DNA of 64,000 nucleotides, from NCBI RefSeq assembly GCF_000234665.1, contig NC_018338.1, positions 377,084 to 441,083 on the forward strand, in the 5' to 3' direction. Shown piece by piece: positions 42,101 to 50,627 of the stretch; position 1 is the first letter of the stretch; the number at the start of each line of letters is the position of its first letter. The position numbers and the translations under genes are program-made. The notes beneath the pieces are model-generated. The model was not told the DNA's origin. It saw only the letters and a program-made list of their open reading frames with translations, and did no database searches. This stretch comes from Leishmania mexicana MHOM/GT/2001/U1103. Taxonomy: Eukaryota > Euglenozoa > Kinetoplastea > Trypanosomatida > Trypanosomatidae.

Positions 42101-42366
42101 ACGAGGAGGGCAGGGCGATTGTGGCGAACCTGTCTAAGCGCCTACGCGAGGAAGGCGAGGACCCCGATGCGCCGCTGGAGATGCCAAACTACGTGCGAGG
42201 CCGAGGCCGCGGAAGAGGTGGCGCGCCGGTGGACTCGTCGCGTGACGCGTCGTTCTCTCGAGGCAAGTGGCCACGCACGGAAGGCCGTGGCCGTGCCAGC
42301 TGTCGAGGGGGATTTTTTCCGTCCGTTCGCGGCGGCAGAGGAGGGAGAGGCCATGGTAGGCGCTAA
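39109..42366 (+). CDS. KRI1: KRI1-like ribosome biogenesis protein
   Basis: From the first ATG the product is 1085 residues; an alternative ATG at 39220 gives 1048. The N-terminal third is Ser/Asp/Glu-rich with many SSSD/EDSSDDEE clusters, typical acidic phosphorylation sites. The core carries the KRI1 family signature: an FLRDFF...W segment, the WEREYQEKKYRHQEAE motif (about 602-617), TFPRPIGEAATGLLRKPD (about 632-649), then the long charged helix with EELKRLKHLKRKEI. The C-terminal KRI1 domain begins at about residue 912 (FRYREVPAEDFTLSVEEILA) and ends near 955. An RGG-rich tail occupies roughly 1027-1085. KRI1 works in the nucleolus with KRR1 in making the 40S ribosomal subunit. The RGG tail and the length, well beyond yeast KRI1, are notable. 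Confidence 0.93.
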   Translation: MTDIEKRDSTSAPPPPHSDLNANTWFSCRESKGVHKYMPPTTPSSSASAKVPHRIVFDSDDSSSSDGEGHKCGGGSLAQEMTAAAERELRKNPHAESGRARLPRAHPLAPSGTSTVKTSSTAVPHRAEKMDLFGSDSSSSDAETEEEAKDAMTPTTGESSLQTSTAASLAPAYARGKADGSASKTAHIQGLSFRRVEDGEANGKRRPLTGGTEGGDDEENSSDEEVVLHINKAYAARYEEQKRKQELHTLTEKYKGKLGKAAALGFGDDDDEKGEEDSSDDEELEEDDDAVLLTHENNLSFAKALLAVRKATVPLRISRSAKKGKTAAAASAAEDEDSPSSPADSEPAAEALLPKEELLKQRFFPPMEEQIRVNTNVFERRMAQKRSKAAGKSKFTLADEYKRALEATAGSEDAVVDDSNEAGERDGLRKLRPQNAEEAKLRAAFLRDVEDSTNSFEVVRGATSEYASAPAASNSNEDSADEDEQPRGASEDEKRLLEEAFALSMSAATAKKSRKKQQQGASVNDDATDSEAFLRDFFIQELWRPGATRKKSRAHKPSADSGEDSEESDGNEEESAGSYYNRLAQLAREEEDEAFFNNAEVWEREYQEKKYRHQEAEEEAANGGALAAHVQTFPRPIGEAATGLLRKPDTTRKDARQRRRERAEAARAQQLEELKRLKHLKRKEIEDQRVLIASVAGLKAATAAQFGGDEKEEAQLAKLKAVWSDKDLDAPFDPAEFDRKMAQLFDGDYYDEKNVDEDEIAYFDEELDKESGEDDDGTAEVIRAGEAPALFAANSLEEAQSMMPAVSAAKAKKKGKSTEVFFHDDFGPSSEAGVTDALSLLYPSEALQQLEKERQRLNDLIASSTGKSETDAELMERLQASLKQKEEEYYQLHRDAGAASSDGAGAGVSGGFRYREVPAEDFTLSVEEILALDDRQLNMIAPMNCYAAYLDKDSNERDRRRIERRRQKGFRQVDSDRTSRRYGNVKSTALLNPEQIDDEEGRAIVANLSKRLREEGEDPDAPLEMPNYVRGRGRGRGGAPVDSSRDASFSRGKWPRTEGRGRASCRGGFFPSVRGGRGGRGHGRR

Positions 42367-43742
42367 TCGAGTGCGTTCTTCGGGCCTGCCCTCTTTCGCT
42401 CTCCTCATTGCGCGCTGCCTTTCATGCACACCCGCACGATGAGAGAGAGAAAGACAACGTAACGGCAGTGTTCTTCTGTAAGTGTGTTGGAAGGGTGATG
42501 CCGACTGTTGGACGTTGGTGCTGAACGTCTTCTCGTGTGTGTTTTCCTTCCTTTGTTCTTTCTTTGTCCTAACGAGTAATGCCACGCAGCCCGTTGACCG
42601 GGACTCTTTCGCCATGGTGCACTGACACGCACACACGCACACGCACAGATGCGCAGTGGTAAGCTAACTTGAAGAGTGCAACCCACTCATCAACAACAAA
42701 CTGAGTTACCTCCGCGCCCGTTGCTCGACTGCTGCAGCGGGGTTACAAGGACGCTCCTCCCCCCCCCCCGCGTCGACAAAGTGGATGTGCGCGGTAGGCC
42801 GCACTGATGGGTAGTCAATGAAGAGGGAGAAAACACGGCGGTGCTGCTGTGCGTGTGTACACACCTTGGTCGTCTCTGTTGCGTCGCTCCCCGCCGCCGG
42901 CAAACCCTCGACAAGTGGAAGGCTGGGTCTCATCGAGTTTTGCGCTTGCTCGCGCTGCCAAAGCCCCTTGCGCCTGGTGTGTGTGTGTGTGTTTTCCTTG
43001 TCAGTGTGGGATGTCGCCTTCCACCATATTCCTTGTAACTCTTTCTGCTTTCGCACCCGCTGCACATGCCCACTCGAACATCATCCTCTCACGCACACGT
43101 ACACGGGGGTGGGTCTGCGTCCTTTCCACTACCGCAGTCGGTAGTCGCTTGCCTTTGGCTAGATTTGGTGTAGCCGGCACACACGCACACACACACATAC
43201 ACATACATACCTCAGCTCTTCTTTTGTTTTCTTTGCATTCCTGCGCGTCTGGGCTTGCCTTGGGAGGAAGGGAAGGGAAGTCGTGGGCGTGTGTGTCTGT
43301 ATCCCTCCGGCGACGCGTGTCAGCGCTTTCTACCGCCTTTCACTCTGATACCCAGCTGTGCAACGGATTGTCTGTGTCCACGTTTACGCGTTCGTCACTC
43401 TTCCTCTTTTTTCACACTTTCTTAGAAACACACCTGCACACACACACACCTTTCGCATAGACATTCTTACATACCAGCCGCGGAACGCAGTGCCTCTCCG
43501 TCCACCGCTGCACGTGGGTCCGAATCATTCTTTTTCCTGTTAGACGCCCCTCCTCCGCACACACATACACGCATACACCTTATCTTTTCGGTCATTTGGC
43601 GAAGCGCGCCTCGTTTACTGCTTCTCGCGCACGGTACCTCCACACCGGCCTCGTGAATCGTCAACTAGAGGACGCGTAATAGATTCCTCAACCTATCTCT
43701 CTTCTGTGGCGCGGTCCGTTGCTTTGAGACGACCATAGCACC
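42367..43742. other. Intergenic sequence, no gene seen
   Basis: Mixed sequence after the KRI1 stop, with C-run, GT and CA microsatellites at about 42764, 42978 and 43180-43210. No coding frame is convincing. Confidence 0.55.
43684..43728 (+). promoter_or_regulatory. Polypyrimidine tract and likely trans-splice acceptor
   Basis: A T/C-rich tract is followed by AG at 43727-43728 and a second AG at 43737-43738, just before the ATG at 43743. If the first AG is used the 5' UTR would be only about 14 bases. Confidence 0.4.
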
Positions 43743-45761
43743 ATGCCTCCTCCGCGAACGGTCAACACGAAGCGGCGAGCGGTGGACGCTAAACCCCACC
43801 TTGAAAACTTCGTCGCCGTCTCCCCGCGCGAGACGGAGTCGATGGCGCTAACCAGTGCCACTACAACAACTGCCACAACCGGCCGCCGTAGCGCCAGCAC
43901 CGGCAGCGGCGAGGTTCAAGGCAGCGCTAACACACTGCGTGAAGCCTCGACGATTAATTCTTCTGTGAGGCCTCTTTCTCCAACATCCGTGATGACGGCC
44001 ACATCACCGTCGCTCGTCTCTGTAACCACCTCCGCCACTGGTGCGCGCAAGCGAGCACGCGAATTGGCGGAGCGCAGCAGCACCATTCGTCATTCGCAAG
44101 GTGGTCGCAGCCCCAGTGCCCCGGCAACAACTGGAGGGCTGGCGCGGCGCCACCTGCAGCGTCCGCGCCGCTCGGGGTCATTTGGCAGCGACGGCAGCCG
44201 TATAAGTGGTACTCCTCAGCCGGCGCGCAGCCCGAAGATGTGTACCGAGCTGGACGAGGAGGAAGTTCTCTTTGAGACCATGACGACAAGAGCCTCCCCT
44301 GCGCACCTGCAGCACACACCCACCTCGCAGCTTTTGAGCCAGCAGCAAGCGCCGCCCTACTCGGCAACCTCTGAGTGCCGAGACGCGGCACCGCAGGAGC
44401 CTGCTGTCGAGCAAGCACTCTTCACGCCTGCCACAGTCGCTCGACGCCCGCAGCCTCAGGCCGTCTTTGGAGCGGCACTCCCGCCCTCGCCGTCATTGGC
44501 AGCGTCTGCGCTGAGCGCCGCCTCTCCCGCTGCCTCCTCCGCGTCCCGCCCGTCTTCCCACGACGAAGCGGTGCAGGCTATTTTGCGTGCGAACCCGCCT
44601 ACGATGACGCGCCCTGTGCAACTAAAACCGGGGTATAGCATTCCAAGTCCGCAAACGCCTTTGTGGGCGGCACTCGATGCGGAGGAAGACGAGGACCACC
44701 AAACCCAAACGGCACGCAACAGCGGACAGGGGTTGGAGGAGCCGCTTCTCACCAATACCCAGGTCAGCCTCTTCCAGCTTGGGGACGAGGAGGAAGCAAA
44801 CATGAGCGATGCAGTGAGGATGACCACGCTGGCTGGCGCGCTGCCACGCTCTGGACACACCTCTACCACCACGATGGCGATGGTATCCACATTGCGCGTA
44901 CACGTACCGACGACGACGCGCGAGTGCCGGCGCCTTGGCACGCGTGCGGCAGCAAATGGGAGCATCAGCCTTCCAGCACCTGGACGGTCACTGAACTTGC
45001 TCGACGAAGACGGTCTCCATGATGACGAGCGCTTTCCTGTGTTCGTTGGGATGGACGGCGACAGCCAAGCCGATGATACCGACGGCGGGGCCTTTTCACT
45101 GACGCAGGAGGCGATTCGGCAGGAACGGGCTCAGGATATGCAGGCTGTCCTGCCCCGCTCGCGCGCTTACCGTCGTGCTGCAGCTGCTCAGGCATCCGTC
45201 ACCACGATGCTGCACGCTGGCAAGCTCGGTAGAGCGGACATGTCCACCCCAAGTCCAGCCCGTCACCGCGCGGTGCGCACCTCTCTCAGCACAGCGCAGC
45301 AGCGGGCGAGTCCATACAGCCAACTACAGCGGGACGTGGAGAGTACCATGGCAGCGGCGGCAGCAGGAGCAGCGACTGAGAGGCACATCGCGGGCCCTGC
45401 CGCAGATGTGAAGCCTGCTGGGGTGCTCTCGCAAAAGGAGCTGCGGCGGAGGGCCGACATGCTGAAGTGGGCGGAGCACACACGCGCCTTTTTTCACTTC
45501 ATCGATGCGCGCCCATTGCACGTAACCGCATCTCCGCTGAAGCCCCCACCGTCTACTTTCTCACAACCGCGCCGAAGCCCCACGGCCACTGCCTCGATGA
45601 GCCTCGTTCGTCGCAGCCATAGTGCAAGCGCTGCTCCGTCCGTGCTGCCGCCGTCTGTTGCTATGCGCCGCAGCAGCAGCGCCTTCGAGGCTGTCATCTC
45701 GCGAGTGAAGCGAGAGGCAGCGGCAGCGGTGAAAACGACTCGCTCCACTTCTGCCAAGTAG
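43743..45761 (+). CDS. Hypothetical Ser/Ala/Thr-rich protein, 672 residues
   Basis: Not recognised. The frame starts with MPPPRTVNTKRRAVDAKP and is uninterrupted, with GC-rich third positions like its neighbours. Most of it is low-complexity: Thr/Ser/Ala runs over the first 110 residues and repeated Ala/Ser/Pro stretches later. More structured short segments stand out: an acidic patch near 313-350 (including LFQLGDEEEANM), FPVFVGMDGDSQADDTDGG followed by FSLTQEAIRQERAQDMQAV (about 434-470), and LKWAEHTRAFFHFIDARP near 573-590. The C-terminus is basic. It has no signal peptide or membrane helix. Such proteins in trypanosomatids often have scaffold, kinetochore or nuclear roles, but nothing here decides. 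Confidence 0.75.
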   Translation: MPPPRTVNTKRRAVDAKPHLENFVAVSPRETESMALTSATTTTATTGRRSASTGSGEVQGSANTLREASTINSSVRPLSPTSVMTATSPSLVSVTTSATGARKRARELAERSSTIRHSQGGRSPSAPATTGGLARRHLQRPRRSGSFGSDGSRISGTPQPARSPKMCTELDEEEVLFETMTTRASPAHLQHTPTSQLLSQQQAPPYSATSECRDAAPQEPAVEQALFTPATVARRPQPQAVFGAALPPSPSLAASALSAASPAASSASRPSSHDEAVQAILRANPPTMTRPVQLKPGYSIPSPQTPLWAALDAEEDEDHQTQTARNSGQGLEEPLLTNTQVSLFQLGDEEEANMSDAVRMTTLAGALPRSGHTSTTTMAMVSTLRVHVPTTTRECRRLGTRAAANGSISLPAPGRSLNLLDEDGLHDDERFPVFVGMDGDSQADDTDGGAFSLTQEAIRQERAQDMQAVLPRSRAYRRAAAAQASVTTMLHAGKLGRADMSTPSPARHRAVRTSLSTAQQRASPYSQLQRDVESTMAAAAAGAATERHIAGPAADVKPAGVLSQKELRRRADMLKWAEHTRAFFHFIDARPLHVTASPLKPPPSTFSQPRRSPTATASMSLVRRSHSASAAPSVLPPSVAMRRSSSAFEAVISRVKREAAAAVKTTRSTSAK

Positions 45762-47110
45762 CACAGCAGCAGCGCGACACGCAGCGTCGCCGACTGAATC
45801 CTAAACGGGCATGTACACGCAGACATACGTCCACGCACACGCTGGTATCGCTTTATTCTGTGCTTTGCTCTTGGGGTTCGTTGTGGCGATGTTGCACCCT
45901 TCCACGCCTCCTCTGTTCCTTGCCTCTTGGGGTTCCCTTGGACGCCTCTCCGCCCTTCCTCCCTCGTCCGTGGGGTGTACAACAAGCTCCTCGAGTATGC
46001 GGGGCGTGGACGCTGGAGCGCATGGAATGAGCGAAATGCGTGAAGATCCGCCGGGCACGTGTGTGCCCTGCAGCTTTCATTCCGTTCGTGTCTGTCTGCT
46101 GTGTCTTTCGACAGAGTGGCTTGCGACAAGCCAAGTAGGGTCCACAAGATGCAAAAGAAAGCGGGCAGGAGATGAGACGTGGCTGTGGGGTACCGTCATC
46201 TGGTAGGCTTCCCAGGTGTTCCTGCCGCTGCTGCCCCTCTGGCATCAGTGGCGCACGCGTAGAAGCAGACGTGTGATTAGATGTTGCCCCTCTTTATTTT
46301 GTTGGTGTGCTGTTTCACCGCCACCCTCCGTTGATCCTCCTCGTGCGTCATGTCAAGAGGATTCACTTGAAGTGCGCTTTGCCTGTCTGTATAAATACAC
46401 CAAAGCCGCGTCCCTCGACGCAAAAGAAAAAAAAAACAAAGAAGAATGGCTGGTAGAGATGTTGGCGTCGTTGGCCGCTCCCTGCTTGGCAGCCGTAGTC
46501 GCCACTTTCACGTTGGCGAAACCACCAGCCCAGTACTCCCCTTGCACGCTAATGGGGTCCCTGCTGCTCCAGCTGATCCCACACGAGGAAAGCAAAACTG
46601 CATTACTCCTTCTTTGCCTTGTGTTTCCTTAGCCCTTGCAGGGGTCGTGACTTGCCCATGTGCGGCATCGCTGACGCTGTCCGCTTCTTCTGTCCGCTTC
46701 TCACTCACTCCCGTACTCGCTTTGCCTATATTCCGGATTTATCTCGTACTTGTAGAAGTGCGCCCTCCACAACATCCACCACCACGACGCAGTAGCGGGC
46801 TCTCTCCATGCTTGGCACATGAACGACCACAACAGCAGAACGATAACAGCAGTCCTAACCCCACCACCGCCCTCGAAAACGGTCACAAGGTCGCCGCTCC
46901 GTTGATAAGTCAGCAGCTCCCTTTTTTTTCATCCCTTTCTGTGCCTTCTTCTTTGCTTGTTAATATCGGGCACATCGCACCCGCCTCCACGCCGTTTTTG
47001 TTTTGTTTTGGTGGTGGTGGTGGTAGTGATCTTCGTCGTCTGCCTGTTATTCCCACTAGCGTGCACAACGTGCTTTGACACGAAGGACTTCGCCACCTTT
47101 CTTTGTCGGT
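45762..47110. other. Intergenic sequence, no gene seen
   Basis: Fairly complex, unbiased sequence for an intergenic region, with an A-run at about 46427-46439 and T/C-rich tracts near 46920. Frames on both strands are short and show no domain. Confidence 0.5.
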
Positions 47111-47163
47111 GCCTCTCTCTCCCCTTCGCGCACCCACGCTGTCGCTGCTTCGCTTCCATCAAG
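47111..47163 (+). promoter_or_regulatory. Polypyrimidine tract and likely trans-splice acceptor
   Basis: A C/T-rich tract ends at AAG with AG at 47162-47163, about 60 bases before the ATG at 47223. Confidence 0.5.
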
Positions 47164-47222
47164 GCGAGCCGAGTATTGAAATTCGAAACGCCAACATAAC
47201 GTAAAAAAGGATATCGAGACAA

Positions 47223-48410
47223 ATGGCACTCATCCTCTCTCTCGCCCCATCGCCACAGCGCAGTGGCACCAGCTACACGCGCACTGTGCTGCTGTTTCTG
47301 GTAATCCTCGCTCTTGTCGCCCTCCTGTTTGGCGGTGGAAACGAAGGCAGCAACCACGGCAACTCCATCAGCGTGGTTGGTCACCCGCGGTGGAGTGGTG
47401 TGGTGCTCCCTGCCATGGCGACTGCGGTGCCAAGCGAGGCACCAAGTGCTGATGGACAACACGCTGGCGACGTCGTCGACGCTGCTGAGCCTGCCGAGTG
47501 TGCTGTACCCGAAGCTGGTGAGGCGCCCCTGATGAATGAGCAGTACGACTATAAGGACGAGGAAGAAGCAGAGGCGGTGGCGGCGGCGGCGGCAACCGCT
47601 GCAGACGCCTCGACCAAGTCGCCAACCGCTCACCTTGACGGGCTGAGCGTCGAGGAACTGAAGGCGTTGTTGGTAGAGAAAAAGAAAGGATGGGTGAACC
47701 TGGATCGCTTCAAGGACCGCGAGGCGCTCGTCAAAGCCATTTTTGATATGGACCAGAAGGAGGCGGCGCAGATCGCGTTCCGCGCAGAGGTCGCCGCTGC
47801 CGCACGCTGGTATGCGGAGCACCAATCGCAGCTCAAAGCAGCACATCACTGGGCCACGGGTAGTCGCACTCGCCGCGACAACGCCGAAGCGGCAGCCGCT
47901 GGCGGCTCCGACGGCGACGAGGCACAGCACGAGGTGCTCGTGCTCTACAACGAGGCCAGCGGTTACGGTTCGAAGTTTGAGGCGCTTCGCAAGGAGCTGC
48001 AAGAGTCGGAAGCAGTGAGTCTGCCGAACCTGGCTGACTTTAAAATCGTTGGGCAGGCGTACCCCATGAGTCCCAGGCGAGTCCTGATCAGCAAGGCGCT
48101 GCAGGGGGCTTTCTTCGGCACGCTAGGGCTTGCCCTTCTCGGCGATCAGCTCAAGTTCATCCCGGAGTCGGTGCTCGCTGTCCTGCGTGCACGTCGTGGC
48201 CTCATCACCAGCACCGGCTTCATGCTCAACGTGCTGAGTCGAGCAGCGCTCCAGAACAGTGCCTTCGAGGTGTTTTTGGACGGCAAACTCATCTACTCCG
48301 CCCTGAACGCGAGTGGGCGAGTGCCGACCGCAGCGCTGTTGAGCAACCTCCTCCTCGAGCAAACGCTCTTGAAAGACTACTACGCAGCTACGAAGACAGC
48401 GAAGGCGTAG
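47223..48410 (+). CDS. SelT/Rdx-fold paralogue lacking the redox Cys/Sec motif
   Basis: The product is 395 residues. A hydrophobic helix at about 21-37 is a signal anchor or signal peptide. A helical SAP-like segment lies near 140-175 (LDGLSVEELKALLVEKK...KDREALVKAIFDM). From about residue 237 it follows selenoprotein T: a beta strand EVLVLY, the redox loop, GYGSKFEALRKEL, then IVGQAYPMSPRR, a hydrophobic pair of segments, and FEVFLDGKLIYSALNASG with the final helix. At the redox loop the CxxU/CxxC positions read Asn243-Glu-Ala-Ser246, so both active residues are gone. The neighbour at 49518 has the same domain order and keeps Cys and Sec, indicating an old tandem duplication. ER location is inferred from the family; a thiol-redox activity is not expected. 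Confidence 0.85.
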   Translation: MALILSLAPSPQRSGTSYTRTVLLFLVILALVALLFGGGNEGSNHGNSISVVGHPRWSGVVLPAMATAVPSEAPSADGQHAGDVVDAAEPAECAVPEAGEAPLMNEQYDYKDEEEAEAVAAAAATAADASTKSPTAHLDGLSVEELKALLVEKKKGWVNLDRFKDREALVKAIFDMDQKEAAQIAFRAEVAAAARWYAEHQSQLKAAHHWATGSRTRRDNAEAAAAGGSDGDEAQHEVLVLYNEASGYGSKFEALRKELQESEAVSLPNLADFKIVGQAYPMSPRRVLISKALQGAFFGTLGLALLGDQLKFIPESVLAVLRARRGLITSTGFMLNVLSRAALQNSAFEVFLDGKLIYSALNASGRVPTAALLSNLLLEQTLLKDYYAATKTAKA

Positions 48411-49517
48411 GTGCCTCATCCGCAGGGAGCAAGCGGAAACGGCGGCGGGGACGAACTCGCCGACCGCACAGACACGAAAAGAAGTCAAAAGCGCTCATAG
48501 CGGTCGAACAAAGCGAGAAAGTACAGAAAGGCCCCGGCGTCAGGGCGGCAATGACAAGTGCCGGACGAGAAAAGAGATGTGGGGGTATCGGGCACGTCAT
48601 TGCTGGCTCTCCACTCGGTCTCATTCCCTATTGCCTCTGCTGCCCCTCTGCCTGAGCATCGAGGCTCACACCTCCCCATGCTTGTGCACATCGCTCTCAC
48701 AGCTCCAGGGACGCATGTCGCGTGCTCTTTCCCCACCCTCCCTTCTTCCCACACCATGCGCCCCTCCCGCTTATCTACGACACACCTGTGTGCAAACGGT
48801 ACTGACTGCCACATCTGGTGCAAACACGTCCACCCACGCACACGCGCCCCTACACGCTCTCACGATTCCTGCGCGTGCGTGCACCACCATCCCTTGCCGC
48901 CTCCCCCTCCCACCTATCCTCTCTCCGTCCGTTCACACAGCGGTACGGAAAGGGGGACGCTCACATCACTGAAGGTGACGGTGGTGGTGAACAGATACTG
49001 AAGAGACTGAGGGAAGTAGGAGGAGAGGGCAGCATCAGCAGTGCGCAAGCTCTCTTTCTACGTCTGACACACGCCCCTCCCCACACACACACACTTCCTC
49101 TCTTTCCCCGCTTCGACGTTCACCACCCCATCACCATCACGACAAGCTTTGCCTTGACGTACCTTTATCGTGCATCACTCTTATTAGCCTATTACCCCAT
49201 CATTCTTTTTTCGACTTATTCCCTATCTGCCCGTGCACGCGGAGGAGAGGAGGGCTTGGTTGTTGCGCACGTGTTGCGAAACCAAAAGACGCATCCTCCC
49301 CCCTCCTCCCATCGTCACAACCACTACCATAAATATCAGCAGCGGCCACTGCAGTCCCCGTGCATCGACGATAATTAGAAGGTTCAATCGGTGCGTCGTG
49401 TGCACCTGCAGGCAGTCGCCACAGCCGCAGCACTTGTTTTCTTTCTCCCCTCGCACTTTTGAAGCGCTGAGCATAGCAAAAAAAAACAAAAAGAACAAAG
49501 AAGGGTAGCTCGCACGC
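48411..49517. other. Intergenic sequence between the SelT paralogues
   Basis: No gene seen. C/T- and CA-rich sequence at 48830-48950 and 49075-49135. A pyrimidine tract at about 49437-49460 with AG at 49463-49464 is the likely trans-splice acceptor of the selenoprotein gene, about 55 bases from its ATG. Confidence 0.5.
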
Positions 49518-50627
49518 ATGTCCGTCTCTCTGCTCGTGAAGCGCCGTCCGCGTCGGGCCACAGTGCTGCTTGTGCTTGCGTCGCTGACGCTTCTTCTCGT
49601 TTCCGCTGCGCGTTGTGCGAATTCAGCGCGTGAGGTGCCGCCTGCTGTGGAGCACAGCAAGGACCCGTACGCCTACCTCGACATGCTCGATGAGGTGGAC
49701 CTGCAACAAATGCTATACGAAAAGACGCATGGGCAGGTCCAGGTGAGCGCCTTCCGAAACAAGAAGGAGCTCGTTGCCGCAGTGCGCCAGATCGAGGAGC
49801 GCGAGGACGCGGAGGCCAGCTTCAACGAGCGTGTTATGGCGGCAATGCAGCGCAAGGCCGCCCTGACGCACCAGAACAGCGGCGCAGATGCCCCATCGGC
49901 GAAAGCTGGTAGTCGGGTGTCGTCGTCGTCCTCGCGGCATCACCGAAGCGCGGCTGAGGAGAAGAATAACATTAAGCACAGTAAGGAGCAAAACACGCGA
50001 AAGGCAGTACAACTAATGGATGAAGAAGACGTGATGAAGGCACAGGATGGGCCGAGTCACAGTCAAGAGAAAGCTCGCGCAGCCGATGTATCTGCAGCTG
50101 GTGGTGGTGCTGGATACGCAGGCGCGAAGAAAGCGCGGCCCACTCGGCAACCCTCTGCAGTGCATGAGTTAAAAGTGCTGTACTGCACCGGATGAGGATA
50201 CGCGAAGTATTTTGAAGATATGAAGCAGCAGCTGCAACGTCTGCTACCTAACGCACAAGAGGTACGCATTGTGGGCGGTACCTACCCCACCCCACCTGCC
50301 CGCGCCCTCGCCGCAAAGGTGTGCTCGACGGCCTTTCTGACCTCCCTCGGTGTCGCCCTTGCAGGACAGCAGCTCGCGTTTCTGCCCCCCACCGTTCTGA
50401 ACTTCATTGCTCAACAGCGCGGCATGTTGATAGGTGCTGGTTTCTTGCTCAACATGGTCGGCGGCGCTCTCGGGCAGACCGGTGCCTTCGAGGTGAGCTT
50501 GGATGGCGAACTTATCTTCTCGAAGCTACAGGCTGGAGCTGTGCCGACCGTGGCGGAAATACGTCGTATTGTCCTGCAGAAGACGCTGCTGGATAAGTAC
50601 GGCGATAACAGCGCGGCATCATCGTAG
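49518..50627 (+). CDS. SelT: Selenoprotein T (in-frame TGA read as selenocysteine)
   Basis: Reading through one TGA (50193-50195) gives 369 residues ending at the TAG at 50625-50627. The codons around it are Tyr-Cys223-Thr-Gly-TGA226-Gly-Tyr, a CxxU redox motif at the end of a beta strand (ELKVLY), exactly where SelT proteins carry Cys-x-x-Sec. The sequence after the TGA continues the family: YFEDMKQQL, RIVGGTYP, a hydrophobic region (about 268-325) and GAFEVSLDGELIFSKLQAG. A basic N-terminus and hydrophobic stretch (about 15-31) form a signal peptide or anchor, followed by a helical SAP-like segment (about 53-95) and a polar Ser/Lys-rich linker. SelT is an ER thioredoxin-like oxidoreductase. 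A SECIS element is required in the 3' UTR; I could not place one with confidence. Automated annotation would probably split this gene at the TGA. Confidence 0.92.
50193..50195 (+). other. SelT: Recoded TGA (selenocysteine codon)
   Basis: TGA in frame with conserved protein on both sides and in the CxxU position of the Rdx fold. Readthrough as selenocysteine fits the family; a simple stop would remove the whole conserved C-terminal half. Confidence 0.9.

Noticed and set aside
50193..50195. TGA as an ordinary stop, making SelT a pseudogene or two genes
   Set aside because: Conserved SelT sequence continues in the same frame beyond the TGA and the TGA is at the known Sec position, so recoding explains it better.
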